Shown here: positions 32,290 through 44,331 of the stretch, one piece after another | How the letters are laid out: each line of letters begins with the position of its first letter | Position numbering within the stretch: the first letter of the stretch is position 1 | Assembly (NCBI GenBank): GCA_036320915.1 | Contig: JAXBDG010000005.1 | Location: forward strand, 2,362,001-2,426,000 | Source: Linnemannia elongata | Taxonomy: Eukaryota > Mortierellomycota > Mortierellomycetes > Mortierellales > Mortierellaceae | Direction of reading: 5' to 3' | Length of the DNA stretch: 64,000 nt | Notes under the pieces: model-generated | What the model saw: the letters and a program-made list of their open reading frames with translations, nothing else | What the model was told of the DNA's origin: nothing | The model's database searches: none | Translations under genes and position numbers: made by a program

Positions 32290-33850
32290 ATGGAGAGATT
32301 CAGGATCAGGAGCCCATCAACGCGGTTCTACTGTTCATACGCATTCGACTGGATCCTTTGCGCGGTGCTCCTCGTACTCTTCTTCTGCCTGGACCGGGTT
32401 GAACCCTTCCACCGGGAGTTTTCGGTCGAGAACAGAGCTATCATGTACCCGCTCGACCAAAAAGAAACCGTGCCGATCTGGGCCCTAGTATTGATCATGG
32501 CTGTCTTTCCTGCGGTGCTGATGCTTGTTGTTAGTATTGGGATCCGGAGAAGTCCTTATGATTTTCATAATGGACTCTTGGGTCTCTTGCTCTCTGTCCT
32601 CTTGACCACCATCTTTACTCAGGTCATGAAGGTAATTTGGAATGACTGGAGAGTATGAGAGATAGAGAGAGAGAGAGTGACAGTGAGGCATTACTTGATT
32701 GTCAATGTTTTTTTCCCGCTCTCTTTACGTTATTTTTATCATGGCTTCATTTCTGTCATGGACTGTCTAGAACACTTTTCTTTCATTTCAGATCATCATT
32801 CTTTTTCCATACCTTACAGTCTCACTCACGCGCCTTTTGCGTTATTGCCCTTGCTTGTAAACTCTTATGACATATTTCTCTCCAGGTCACGGTGGGCAAG
32901 CACAGACCAGACTTTCTGGCAAGATGCGAGCCAATGCTGAACGGGGCCCCCTTGACGCAGGACCGACCATTGCAACTCTGGACCGTTGACGTCTGTTCTC
33001 AGACCGACAAACACATTCTCAAGGACGGCATGCGTTCCTTCCCCTCTGGACACGCCAGCAGTAAGTTCAACTTTCAACTTTCAACTTTCATGACTGATCC
33101 GTCGTTTGGTCTTGACTGTGGCACACATCACCCTCTTTTCATATCACCCACCCCTTCTCCCCTTATTTCCTTGAGTATCGGCTGTCATTGTAATGATGTC
33201 ATGGCTTCGCACCTTCACTAACTTTGTTTTTTTTTTTTGTTGATGTGTTGTTTTCTTAGCGGCATTTGCGGGACTTGTCTACTTGGCGCTGTGGATGAGT
33301 GGCAAGATGCATGTCTTTGACAGGAAGGGATATTCGCTTAAACCCGTCCTCCTCTTCATGCCAATTGTCGGTGAGTAATTCCCTCAATTTGACGCCATGA
33401 CACAAAAAACGAAGGGTCCTAACACAAAAAAAAAAACATGCACAATGAACTAATCATCTCTCCGTCTTTCCGTCTCTCCATCTCTCCCTCCCCTCCTTCC
33501 CCCTTTTCTGTCACAACCCATCTTCTATCTTTACACCTCCTTCCTATTCGACACTACCATCACCAGCCGCAATCCTAGTCGCTATATCGCGCATCCAAGA
33601 CTACCGGCACTCGGGCACAGACGTGACCTGGGGCGCCATCATCGGGATCATATTCGCCGTCTTCTCCTACCTCCAATACTACCCCTCCCCAACATCCAGA
33701 AACTCTCATATCCCTCACCCTTGTCGAGACTTTTCGAATAGCCACCCGGATGACGTGGACCACTTGGAGGATGCTATTGGGATCCGGAGGAATAGTGGAG
33801 AGTTTATTGATGAGTCTGGTGCACAGGAGCATAGCCTGGAGCAGAGGTAA
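32290..33850 (+). CDS. PAP2-family lipid phosphate phosphatase (DPP1/LPP type)
   Basis: Exons 32290-32631, 32886-33060, 33260-33370, 33567-33850; 303 aa. It has the three PAP2 catalytic motifs. C1 is K-x6-RP (KVTVGKHRP, across the first junction). C2 is PSGHAS, split by an intron after Ser. C3 is SRIQDYRHSGTD (SR-x5-H-x3-D). Six hydrophobic segments are spread around them (e.g. FDWILCAVLLVLFFCL, WALVLIMAVFPAVLML, LLGLLLSVLLTTIF, GLVYLALWM, VLLFMPIVAAILVA, WGAIIGIIFAVFSY). Such enzymes dephosphorylate diacylglycerol pyrophosphate, phosphatidate or other lipid phosphates in vacuolar or ER membranes. The tail is hydrophilic and acidic. Downstream of the TAA the same frame stays coding-like through two stops to 34018 (see findings), so the true C-terminus may be longer if a 66-nt intron (33847-33912) is spliced. 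Confidence 0.92.
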
Positions 33851-34216
33851 CAAGAGTATGTGGATGATAGTGGGTATGGTAATGGTAGTAATGGCGGAGC
33901 AGGATAGTCGAGGCAACAAGATTATCAGTTGCAGAAGCAGCAACAGCAACAGCGGGCATATGAAGCTGGGTACTACCAGGGCAACAGGAATGGCCCAGTC
34001 AACAACAGTTCCTCATAGTAGTAACAATAATAACCATGATAAAAGCAGATTTTTAGTTTTATTCTGTGTGGGCGTGTGTTCGTATGCTTTTGGCATGTGT
34101 GCATGTATGTCAATTGGTATCATTTGTGTGCATTCATTACTGGAAAAAAAAGAAAGTGTTCATATGCGCGCGTGGGGGAAATGAAAAAAAAGCTCACAGT
34201 ATTCAAAGGAGAGGCC
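33851..34216. other. Convergent 3' region of PAP2 gene and C1-domain gene
   Basis: About 370 bp. The first 170 bp continue the PAP2 frame with coding-like Gly/Gln/Tyr-rich composition interrupted by two stops. The rest is T- and G-rich 3' flank with TGTGTGTGCATG-type repeats. Confidence 0.5.
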
Positions 34217-35883
34217 TCATTTGTGGTTCTTCTTCATCTCCCTCGCCTGGACCTGCCCCCAAGCCGCAACATCCTTGGCCAACGAAGCCCCCTCCTTCAC
34301 AACAATCTTCCCCCATGGACTATTCGCCAACATCCCAGAAGCGCCACCAACCATAAACACCCATCTCCAGGGGATGAGCCACATGATCAGACTCATGCCC
34401 ACAAACGCCGCCATCGTACCCTGAACGATCATGATCGCCTCAGCCTCGTCGCTCCAATCCAGATGCTTGAACAGCGGTAGAATCGCATCATGTGCATCCG
34501 AAACATCGCCCATCATGTTTTGGATATGCTGCAAGTTGCTCAGGTACTTGACGTTGGTCGACCGACGCTGCTCCTCTTCGTCAGAGTCTGAGGAAGAAGC
34601 TTGCTCGAGGTAGTCTTCATCATGGTAGACGTGGTGGCGGTTGTGGTGGGCCTTCTCCTGTGCTGCAATGTAGGCTTCCTCTGCTGTGATACGTCGTTGC
34701 GGTTGTTGTTGCTGTTGTTGTTGAGAGGTGTTGTTGGAGTCGTTCTTGATGCCAAGGATCTTTTGTTGTTGACGAGCCGACTTTTGTTGGAAAAAGTAAA
34801 TCATGATTGTTGCCATAATGCACTGAGGCAACAAGAAGAGCAGTAATGGGTAGATGCCTATTCAGAAAGAAAAGTTATTCTTTAGCCTTTTCTTCCCTTT
34901 TTTCCTGTCCTGGAAACAATATCACAGAAAAGCATTAAACAAGGTAAGGTACTTACAGACGAAGCAGTAAAGGACAAGCACAAAGGCAGTGTTCCACGGA
35001 TCCTTCCAAGTAAAGATATCCTCCACCCGATCCTGGAACCAAAACAGCCCTGTCGTCTTGTGAACAAACCGCGTAAAGTTGATAGTCGTCGCCTGGATAG
35101 ATAATGCCGGATGATCATTCTTGGGTAACGCCGAGATATCACCGGGCAGCGACATCCGAATCGCCGCCGAAATGATGGCATCCTCCAAAAACTTTGTCCG
35201 TCCTGCTGCTGGGGGTGTCGTATCCTGCTGCTGTTGGCTGTCTTGTTCCTGATCCTTCTTTTGTGAACGAGTAGAAGGTCGCTCGACCAGACTTTGGAGA
35301 GGTTGAGAGGACGAGACGATGGCTGGAGGGATAGAGACACGCATCCCTTCCGTGTTGGCTCGTCGTGGAGGCACTATTGATCGGGGTGAGCTTGAGGTTG
35401 TTGAAGAAGCTACGGTAGAAGAGCGTCCTGAAAAGTCGTCCGCTGAGGGTATGTACATCGACCGGATGCAGTTGTTGTAGACCAGCTCCGAGCATTTCTT
35501 GTGGCAGCTGTAATGACAGCCTATTTTTTCACACATGCAAAAAAAAAAAGGGGGGGGGGTGAGCTTATGTTCGTCGCAGTCGCGTGCAAAAACAAAAATG
35601 AAAACGGCCGCAAATAAAAAGCAAAGTCCGGGCACAGTTTTATCAATTGAATGGGGCTTACCTTCACAAGTCACACCCTGCTTGGCTACACCCCAAAGAA
35701 GCTATCAAGGGAAGTCCGGGAAGAATGAAGCGGCTTAGAGGAGAGTTGTTCGTGGTAGCCGAGACGTATATCTTGTTAGGGAGTGATATGGGTGTGAGGG
35801 TGAAGAGTTACCTTAGTGCAGTAGTCGCAGTAGGTGAGTTTTGTGAAGGTCCGTTCCTGGAACTGGTGGGATGAGGACGACAT
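34217..35883 (-). CDS. C1 (DAG/phorbol-ester-type) zinc finger membrane protein, possibly Pex24p-like
   Basis: complement(join(34217..34857, 34957..35520, 35662..35701, 35812..35883)), 438 aa. Assembled across three junctions, residues 6-55 fit the C1 consensus exactly: H6-x12-C19-x2-C22-x13-C36-x2-C39-x4-H44-x2-C47-x7-C55, with LLWGVAKQGVTC typical of C1 domains. C1 domains dock on diacylglycerol in membranes or act as protein-binding modules. A Ser/Pro-rich linker is followed by TGLFWFQDRVEDIFTWKDPW and two hydrophobic hairpins (AFVLVLYCFVCIYPLLLFLL and ATIMIYFF). A Gln- and acid-rich region and a second hydrophobic block (MIVQGTMAAFVGMSLIMWLI, WVFMVGGASGML) lie near the C-terminus. The membrane part resembles integral peroxisomal peroxins of the Pex24p/PEX28-32 type, but this is a tentative match from memory. 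Confidence 0.75.
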
Positions 35884-36554
35884 GGCGTCTTATTTTCTCG
35901 GCGATGAATGACAGTTGGAATGACAAAAAAGGAGGCCAAGTGAGAAGGAGAGGGAGAGGAAGGGATGATGTCGACAAAAGTGTGGAGCAAAAGGGAAAGA
36001 AAGAGAGAAGCAAGAGTGAAGCGAGCCCATTCTTTTTTTCTCGTCCTGTCAACCGTGTACCATCATCACGTGAAACTAATTGGCTGCTCGATAATTCATG
36101 CGACAATTCGCATGCAAATTACTGCCAAGAAGTATGTACATGGACACGCTTTGCTCGTTCGTTTTTCTTATTCGACAGATGCAAGTCCGTCAAGGGTAGG
36201 AAAGCGGTTTATTGTTTTCTGACATTTGTTTTAATTGGTTGGATGATGATATGTTACATTGTTTGTGTAGCATCGCATGGCGCCTGTTTGGCATTAGCAA
36301 TGATAATGGGGGCTACGTTTTCCTTCAGGATTCAAAAAGACGCGGTTCGCGTTTCACATGCTCAAAGCGAAACAAGAGGCAGGCTGACAGGAGTGCGAGG
36401 AGGAAAAGAGAAGAAGGCGAGATGGGAAGGAAGAAAGGAGGAAAAAAAAAGAAGAAAAGAGTAAAGGACAGGCGGGAAGTAGTATAGAATGAGAAGCAAA
36501 GAAAAAAAAAAAGGTGCTGCGAAAGAGCCGTGAGAGTGCACTACTTGAGGATGC
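35884..36554. other. Intergenic: C1-gene promoter and MED14 3' flank
   Basis: About 670 bp between two minus-strand genes. Purine-rich runs lie at 35945-36030 and 36395-36515 (AAGAAAGGAGG type). No TATA box is evident and no ORF is supported. Confidence 0.45.
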
Positions 36555-39500
36555 TCAGACAAGACTTTCCATAAGCTTGGCAATCCGATAGAGGACGCGA
36601 CCACTTGCGCTTCTGGAGCAAACGACTCCGTTTGGAAGAGGCATGACATCGTATGGTTCATCGTCTTGTTCAGTATCTGCCGCGCGTGTTGTGATGGCAC
36701 CCTCCTGCTGCTGCTGCTGCTGTTGTTGTTGCTGTTGCTGTTGCAGCTGTTGTTGTTTGAGGAGGGTGATGCTGGATGGAGCGTGGGGATTAGGATTATT
36801 AGGGGAGGCTGGTGCGAGAATTGCGGCCGTCTCAATGGCTCGTTGTAAGTTGTTGAACTCGTCGTCTTCCTTGTCAACGTCAATTCCTTCAATGATACCT
36901 TGAAGGTTGTTGATGGCTCCATAATGCAGATGGCCCTTTGTCGTTGTCGAGAATGTGCGTCCTGGAGTAGCGAGCAAGGCTGGTGCAAGAGCTGGGGCTG
37001 GAGGAGGGGGAAGGCTCGATCCGTATGATTCTCCGGGAAACGAGGCGTCGTGCATAGAAAGGTGGGTTCGACTGAAAGCGCGAATGTCCAAGGCGTATCT
37101 ATAGTGTCCCATGCATTGAAAAGGTTAATTCAAGTTCATACGTTTTCGAGCGTTGCTTGCACAGGTAAACAAGAAACCAACAAAGCCGCTTATCCTACCT
37201 TGATCCGTAAATCACACGGATGTGGTGAACCGCACGAGGCACGATCGATAACACCTTGACTCCCATAGAGTCCTCTTTCACCGAATTTTCCAACCTATCC
37301 AACACTTCCAGAACCGAGCATGTTTGGACCATTGTCTAAATTCAGGGGAAATGTGAAACCAAAACAGGTAAGCATTTTGCGTGCATAGAAACTTGAACGC
37401 CAAGAGAGCATGAAATAGCGCACATTCCTCCTCACTTACGTTCATAAGACTGTGAAGGTCGGCCTCGCGATTGAACATGTCCTGTAGGAAGTACTTCATT
37501 CTGCAGTGAGGATTCACATGTCGTCCTTTCTCAGCTGGCAGTTCAGAGAGATCAATCTCATAGAGACCTTGCTGGAAGCGAGGGGCGCATGGGACCACGA
37601 CTCCAGAGGACGATCGTTTTTCAGATGCGACTGCAGGGGCCCATCTGATACTGATGGTGTAGCGTCCAAAGTATTGGAGCTGGACACGGTGTAAATGACA
37701 TAGCTGGAGTCTGATGTGTGGGTTGGTGAGAGTCGGTGCATGAAGCTGGCGAATGACCTTGAGCATCCGGATAATCGTCTCCCAGTCTTGTTGAAACTGC
37801 CGAACGAATGCTCCTCGTGTCTTGTAGGTAAAAGTCAGCATCCTTGTCTCTGCATGGTAATGGACACAAGCGTCTGTTTGAAATGTAAATTTTGCAGGGA
37901 AGAGTTAGCGAATGGTCGACGACAAGCCATCTAAAGCACTAATATAGCAGCGAAGTTTTCAACCTACCAAGAGCTCCACTCTCCATGTTGGCCGGAATAA
38001 CGTTCGAAACAAACTTCGCTTTGACCTCAAAGTTGCATGTTTCTCTTTGACTGTCCCACCATCCTGTCAACTTGGCGCCAACAAATTCGAACATGTCGTC
38101 CGCTGCTCCACTTGATATCGAGTTCTGGTCCAGGCGGAGTATTGGTAACATATTCGGGTCGCTGACGGACGAGCCATCGTCCTTTGAGGCGTGTGCTGCT
38201 GGTCGGTACTGAATGCCGAGTTCCTGGAGCTGATTTTTCGTTTCATTGAGACAAATGCGGACTCGACAAAGCGCTTCCAGTTTGGTCATCACATCCTGGT
38301 CAATGGTCATCCTATCAACAACACAGATCGAGATAGAGAGAGTAATGAGCATGTATGTGACGACCGTTATTCACAGGACCACAACGGTGAAAATCGCCAT
38401 TTGTCAGTAATATTGATCCTTACTCTTCCACAGATGAGGCGTCGCTGGCGCCATCATCTTCAAGGTCAAACTGCACAGATTTCCGCTTCGAGAGTGCGAC
38501 ATTGTATGAGTTGCCCTCATCGATCTCTCTCCTTCGTCGCTTCAGTCCTTGCAAGTACACAGGCTCAAACGATTTCAAGGTAAGCCAAATTCCCGCGACC
38601 TCCTTGTCAGTCGGAGCAACTTCGATCAGCCACACACGGAACTTTTGCTCAATGACGCCAACGACAAGATAGTGGCGTGGATGCTGCGGGTACTGCAGAA
38701 ACAGGATTTGCTGAATGTTGTTGCCAAACTGCGCCGCATCCTGCTTCCCGAGAGCTAATCGTCGATAAGGTTGGAGACCAAGCAAAATTCCGATTGACTC
38801 CAGCTCGACAATGGTCATCTAAAGATAGACCAAGTTGAAACGCGCAAGGGTTAGCCCAGCTATGCCACTAAAGCGTAGTTTTCTACACGCCATAATAAAA
38901 GCAGAACTTACAGAGAATCGCAACGAAATGAGAGCTTCCACAATGTTGTTTGCATTCTCGTTCAGACGTGCTTGGAATGCGGCAATGATTGCTATGTGAC
39001 CAAGCGGGGAAACACAAGTAAGTCGGCTGCGAACATGGTACAATAACAATGCACGACACTGTATTGGAAGGGATCGAACTTACAGTCGTCTCCTTCACCA
39101 GTCTTGCCAACTTCTCGTACGACGACTCTCCCTGTCCTGACATCAATCCGGATTCGAATCCAGCGATCACCCTTCAGGCGAACCAGTAGTGCACGAGGTC
39201 CAGGTAAGCCTGCTGTACCCGCTGCAGATTGCTGCTCACCGGTATCCAGTGCCTCCAACTTGACATCATCCTTGGAAAAGTGAGTTCCCTCCATAGTTTC
39301 CCGCTTGTCCTTAATGCTTTCGATATATTTCCAAAGGCGATCATAGAACCCTTGCATGACTTGTCCGGTGTGCATGTTGACCGCCTTCAGAAGTAACCGT
39401 TCGACGTTCAGTTGAGAGGGATCCTAGTAAGCGCGCACATAAAGGACTTGTTAGCATCTCGCCCAATGGTTCGTAATACCGACTAGAATGATTTAACGTT

Positions 39501-41603
39501 GTACACATACCAACTCCAGAATGGAGGCAACCTGGCTTTCTGGAACGATCCCTTTGGCAACCTGACTCCAGACCACCTTGATGTAAGCTTTGGGGTAACC
39601 AAGGAGTTTTGGATCGACTAGAGCGCCAGCCAGACCTTCTGGTATGGGTTCTGTTGGTCCTTGACGTTCCTCGATTCTAATCTCCAGAAAATGTTCCTGC
39701 TGAGCAGCTAAAGACTGAGCGGTATCTTTGCCCTGGCCAGCAGCTGTTGTTGAGGCGCGGCGTTTTGGTGGAGGGGCGGCAGGTTGCTGTTGTACGGCCT
39801 GAGGAACAAATCCGCTATTCCAATATACCAGGCGGACTACAGTACGAGTCTGATTCACATCCAGTCTGAGTTTGTCTGTCCAGCCCGACCGAGATAATTG
39901 ATACGCCTAAATACAATCGAAAAGACAGGTAAGTATCAGGAAATGCAAATAACTGCAGCCTATAAATTAAAAACTATCATATGTACCTGAGTGCACACGA
40001 GCTCAATAAGCAAGTGCAGCGAAAGATTGTGCAGATAGTCGTAGAGTCTCAGAAGAGCTTGATTAGCAGGTAAGGAAACAGCTTCAGAGGCTGGGAGGGC
40101 AGGGTGATGGGGCGCATTTGCCGTAGTGACGGATTCCAGCTCCTTCTGGGCAAACATAATGATAGCTCGCATTTGTCCATCAGTCAAGGATGTCTCCAAA
40201 CCTAATGGATGTTCCGAAAGTCAATCGAAACCGTTAGTTTGCTGATATTTCGGAAGGAGAACGTGTGTTAAGAAGAGAATGATCCCTGTACGCGTACCTT
40301 GGAACGATCCTCCAACAGGCTTGGCTAGGATCTTCAGACCCACAATCCGCCAAGGAACGTCTTTGGGAGATCCTGGTCCCGACACTGTGAGTGTTACCTA
40401 CGATCAGAGCAAAACGTAGGTGAATTTTTGGACATTGGGAGAAAAAAGCCCATAGAATTGACAAAACAAAGACCGATCAACGCATCCAGTAAACAACATA
40501 TACCTCAAACTCGTTCGCCACGATAAACTTGGCCTTTCCTTTGCCAACGGTGTACTTCATGGCAGGTGGTACTAATTCGTCGCACAAGAGTCTCATTCGA
40601 ATGACATCATCCAGTTTCTCCAAGGTCGCCGCAATCTCGGTCCTAGTAGGCTTGTCATCCTCGACGTACGCTTGTTTGATCCGGGAAGGAAGTCGTTGGT
40701 ATGATCCGGTTGTTAAAACGTCAATGGCCGTGGGGATATCAAAGTTTCGCACACTATAAAAAAGAAAGGATATCATTAGAGTTGAGTGATTGAACCCATT
40801 CAGGCGTATTGTCACGTCGGCAAGTGTTGCAATCACGATAGTCCAGGTGCACCTACCGAGCTCTCCCAAACATCTTGTACGTCTCAAAGAGTCCTCCAAC
40901 TGCTCGAGTGAAGAGTTCGTTCTCATGTTGTAGAAATCCGACAATGTTCTATAAAAGATATAGAAGAAGGTGATACGCAACTGATAAGTTAACGTTCGTC
41001 CGACAGTATTGTGTCTTAAGCATAAGACCGTCAGGGCGCAATCATGCCGATCACTGCGATACACATACCTGACATTGCTGAAACTTTCTTGCATTCTTTC
41101 CCCACTTTGTCAGCACCAGCAGCTTGATAAACTGTTCTCGTTTTGAAAGGGTGTACTTTAAAAGTTCGATCTTCCTGTCCGTATCACTCATGGATGGCAG
41201 TCTAAACAAACGCGTCAAGAGGCCAGACATCGATATGTAGTTTAGTAAAAGTGTTGAAACAACTCCGAGTTGAAGCTCATAGTTACCCCGAAAATGAACT
41301 TCAGTCAAGGACTTACGTTTCTGACAGGTTGGACAGCTCTGCAAACGCATCGTTGGTCATACGATGAATAACAGCGCCAAGTGGGACCATGGCGTTCATA
41401 TTGTCAGGGAGGACAGGTACAGTTGCTGGTGGCGGTGCTGATATAGGCATTGGCGCAGACAAAAGTGCAGGCGCAGGCGTTGCTGCAGGCACGGGCGGCA
41501 ACGCTCCTTTAGTAATCCCGTTTGGTTCCATCGTTGGTTCTGTCAGAGTCGTTTGATGCAGGGTCCCATTTGTGGAATTGTGGAGAAGGTGCGTTCCAGC
41601 CAT
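36555..41603 (-). CDS. MED14: Mediator complex subunit 14
   Basis: Fourteen exons, complement: 36555-37098, 37199-37335, 37440-37873, 37968-38311, 38424-38818, 38912-38991, 39084-39423, 39511-39906, 39987-40201, 40298-40397, 40504-40753, 40857-40948, 41069-41201, 41317-41603; about 1248 aa. After a Pro/Ala-rich head, residues about 70-270 match the MED14 N-terminal domain: AELSNLSETLPSMSDTDRK, REQFIKLLVLTKWGKNARKF, LQHENELFTRAVGGLFETYK, ATLEKLDDVIRMRLLCDELV. MED14 (yeast Rgr1) is the backbone joining head, middle and tail modules of Mediator and is essential for activator-dependent Pol II transcription. The C-terminal 180 residues are Pro/Ala-rich with a near-pure Gln run (QQQLQQQQ..., coded by CAG/CAA near 36702-36752). 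Introns are 80-120 nt and 12 of 13 acceptors are TAG. It is divergent from CK2 alpha. Confidence 0.93.
36702..36756 (-). repeat. CAG/CAA (poly-Gln) microsatellite in MED14
   Basis: The plus strand shows CTGCTGCTG followed by TTGTTG units. On the coding strand this is a mixed CAA/CAG tract giving about 17 Gln. Length polymorphism among strains is likely. Confidence 0.8.
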
Positions 41604-42418
41604 GCGCCATGCACTGTTTTCGAATATCCAGGACGACGGGCTCGTTGGTTCCGTTAGACGATGATATCCCTCAGGTCTCTTTTTACACTAGCTCCCTGAC
41701 TTTTGTCTTTCCTGGTTGGACTAGACGAGTGCTTCAGGCGCGCGCACGAAAGAAACAAAGAACTAACAGAAGTGGCGTGGAGGAGGCTGAAGACAGGTTT
41801 ACACTGTCGATGGTGAGGAACGAAGGAGGGTAAGGATGTTCAGGGGGAAGGTGAAACAGGGATGGATGGAGAGGATCGAGAGGTGTGGCCGCGATGAAGA
41901 TGAGGAGACAGCGAGGCAAGACAATGAAAGAAAGGAAAGAAACAAAAGATCAAAAGGTTGACACCAGTTCTAAAGTCGAGAGATGAAGAAGACAAAATCA
42001 TTGCGCGCAAAAACGACAGGCGCTTTTATATCATCCTGTTCGTGCAAGTTGACGTCAACCACTTGCTCTAATTCCTTTCCAAATATGTTTATTTCCAGGC
42101 GGCTTTTCAAGTTTGCTTGGTTGGTTGGGCCAATTTTCTTTTTTGTTGCTCACAACCACCGCCACCATCTCTTCGCACCTTTCCTCGAACATAACCCAAC
42201 CCCCTCTGCCTTCATCCATTCTCTCTCTGTCTTCTTTCTGCATCCCCTCGTCATCCTCCTCCCCTCGCTGCCGTTACCTATCCAATTCAACCCTTCTCTC
42301 CCATCTATCTTGTCAACCTTCCTCTCAGTTTCATCCTCGCCTTACTCCGAGCCAAACAGCAACACAGTTCTCCTCTCAGGTCTCCTTCAACTGCCAAGCC
42401 TTCTACTTTCAGCGGACA
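41604..42418. promoter_or_regulatory. Divergent MED14 / CK2 alpha promoter region
   Basis: About 815 bp between oppositely oriented starts. The CK2 side (42160-42410) is strongly pyrimidine-rich on the plus strand, typical of fungal leaders. The MED14 side is purine-rich. No TATA box is visible. Confidence 0.5.
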
Positions 42419-44331
42419 ATGAATAAGATTAAACTCCCGGGAAGCGTAGCCCGCGTCTATGCAGATTTTAACGAAAAGATGGGCGAGGATTACTGGGACT
42501 ACGAGAACCTCTCTCTGCAGTGGGGGTAAGTCCAACTCTTTACACTTTGTCTTGGTATTAGTTAACAGCTTCTTACTCGCTTGTTTGCCATGTGGTGTTA
42601 TTATTCTCAAGAAAAATTGTGAGCAGGCATGAAATGCAACTATCACCTGCCCGCTTGAAAAGCAGTATTTGTTTGTTGTTATTTTTCAACGCAAAGCCTC
42701 TAGGAGGACTTAATAGCATGCGTCTCAATAACAGCAGTAAGGGCGGCTATGACAACACTCTCGCTGACAAACCTGTTTACTTTTAATTTTTTTATGCCTC
42801 TTAGGACCCAGGAGATTTACGAAATCATTCGCAAGGTGGGCCGAGGCAAATATTCCGAGGTTTTTGAGGGCATCAACATTGTCAACTACGAGAAACGTTG
42901 CATCAAGGTCCTAAAGCCCATCAAGAAGAAGAAGATTAAGCGTGAAGTCAAGATCCTGCAGCACCTCGCAGGCGGACCAAATGTTATCCGCTTGTACGAC
43001 CTTGTGCGAGACCCGCAGGTAACTGGAGAAAAGCAAGTTGTTTTATTGTGCATCTATCATCGATATTGTCATGGTCGACCAAATGAAAATAATCCTAATG
43101 CACTGACCATTTTGCATTAATAGTCCAAGACTCCCGCCTTGATCTTTGAGTCTGTGGACAACGACGACTTCAGGGCTCTCTACCCAAAGTTCAACGATTA
43201 TGATATTCGATACTACATGTTCCAGCTTCTACAGGTACTGTTTCTAATGCTAAAGAGAATATCACTGGAAAGAGCCAACTCGATCTCCCATCGAGCATAT
43301 GGAGGCAAGATTCAACACATCACGATACTCATCGTCTATGGACACTGTTTTGAACATCCAATAGGCTTTGGACTTTTGCCACTCCAAGGGCATCATGCAT
43401 CGAGATTTGAAACCCCACAATGTTATGATTGACCATCACAAACGCAAGGTACGATTTAAAAGAAAATGGTATGATATCGCGCATGACATGAATAAACTCG
43501 CACATGGACCTATCACTAACTAGTATTGATGATGCCTCAAAACAATCTTCTCACCTTGCATATAGCTGCGTTTAATCGATTGGGGTCTGGCAGAATTTTA
43601 TCATCCAGGAACTATGTACAACGTCCGTGTAGCTTCGAGATATTGGAAGGGACCCGAGTTACTCGTGGACTTGCAGGACTATGACTACTCCTTGGACTTG
43701 TGGAGCTTGGGTGCCATGCTGGCTGCATTGGTGAGCATTTCAATGCGTTTCTCGAACAGTCATGAATGAATGGATGTCTTAGCGTGCATGGCCTACAAAG
43801 CATATTGACATACATGCCACTTACTATTGCTCGTCTCTAGATCTTTCAAAAGGAGCCCTTCTTTCGCGGATCAGACAACAACGACCAGTTGATCAAGATT
43901 GCACAGGTGTTGGGAACGGATGAGCTGTTTAAGTACCTAGACAAGTACTCACTGGAGCTGGACGATCACCATCATGTATTGCACGAATACATCCCTCGCA
44001 TGGCTTGGAGCCGATTTGTGACACCCCAACACCAACACCTCGTCTCGAATGACGCTCTGGATTTGCTCGGAAAGTTGTTGCGGTACGACCATCAGGTAAG
44101 ACTACGCGATATGAGAGAGGGTAACACTCATGAGAATCTGTGGGCTGTTGGACATGAATGTCAATTTTACTTCTTTCGTGCACACATGCTCACACTTATT
44201 GGTCTTGAATTGTTCAATAGGAGCGTCTAACTGCGGCGGAGGCTATGGCGCACCGATACTTTGATCCAGTCAGGAATCCTGACGACTCTGAGACGGCCGA
44301 TTCTGAGGATTGGAGTGACATGCTGAGTTAA
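42419..44331 (+). CDS. CKA1: Casein kinase II catalytic (alpha) subunit
   Basis: Exons 42419-42525, 42805-43018, 43124-43234, 43365-43448, 43566-43730, 43841-44095, 44221-44331; 348 aa, the normal CK2 alpha size. Motifs: glycine loop [11 protein letters not shown], the basic substrate-recognition cluster [13 protein letters not shown], catalytic loop [12 protein letters not shown], the CK2-specific DWG ([12 protein letters not shown]) in place of DFG, activation segment [15 protein letters not shown], then [18 protein letters not shown]2 is a constitutively active, acidophilic Ser/Thr kinase in nucleus and cytosol that phosphorylates many transcription and growth regulators. The C-terminus is acidic ([16 protein letters not shown]) and offers CK2-type sites itself. 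All six acceptors are TAG. Paralogues elsewhere in the genome are possible, so the numeral is arbitrary. Confidence 0.97.

Noticed and set aside
33848..34018. Non-standard genetic code reassigning TAA/TAG to Gln, from the PAP2 tail
   Set aside because: All other genes here end cleanly at TAA, TAG or TGA at the expected family length (CK2 alpha, TBCB, TOR), so the standard code holds.
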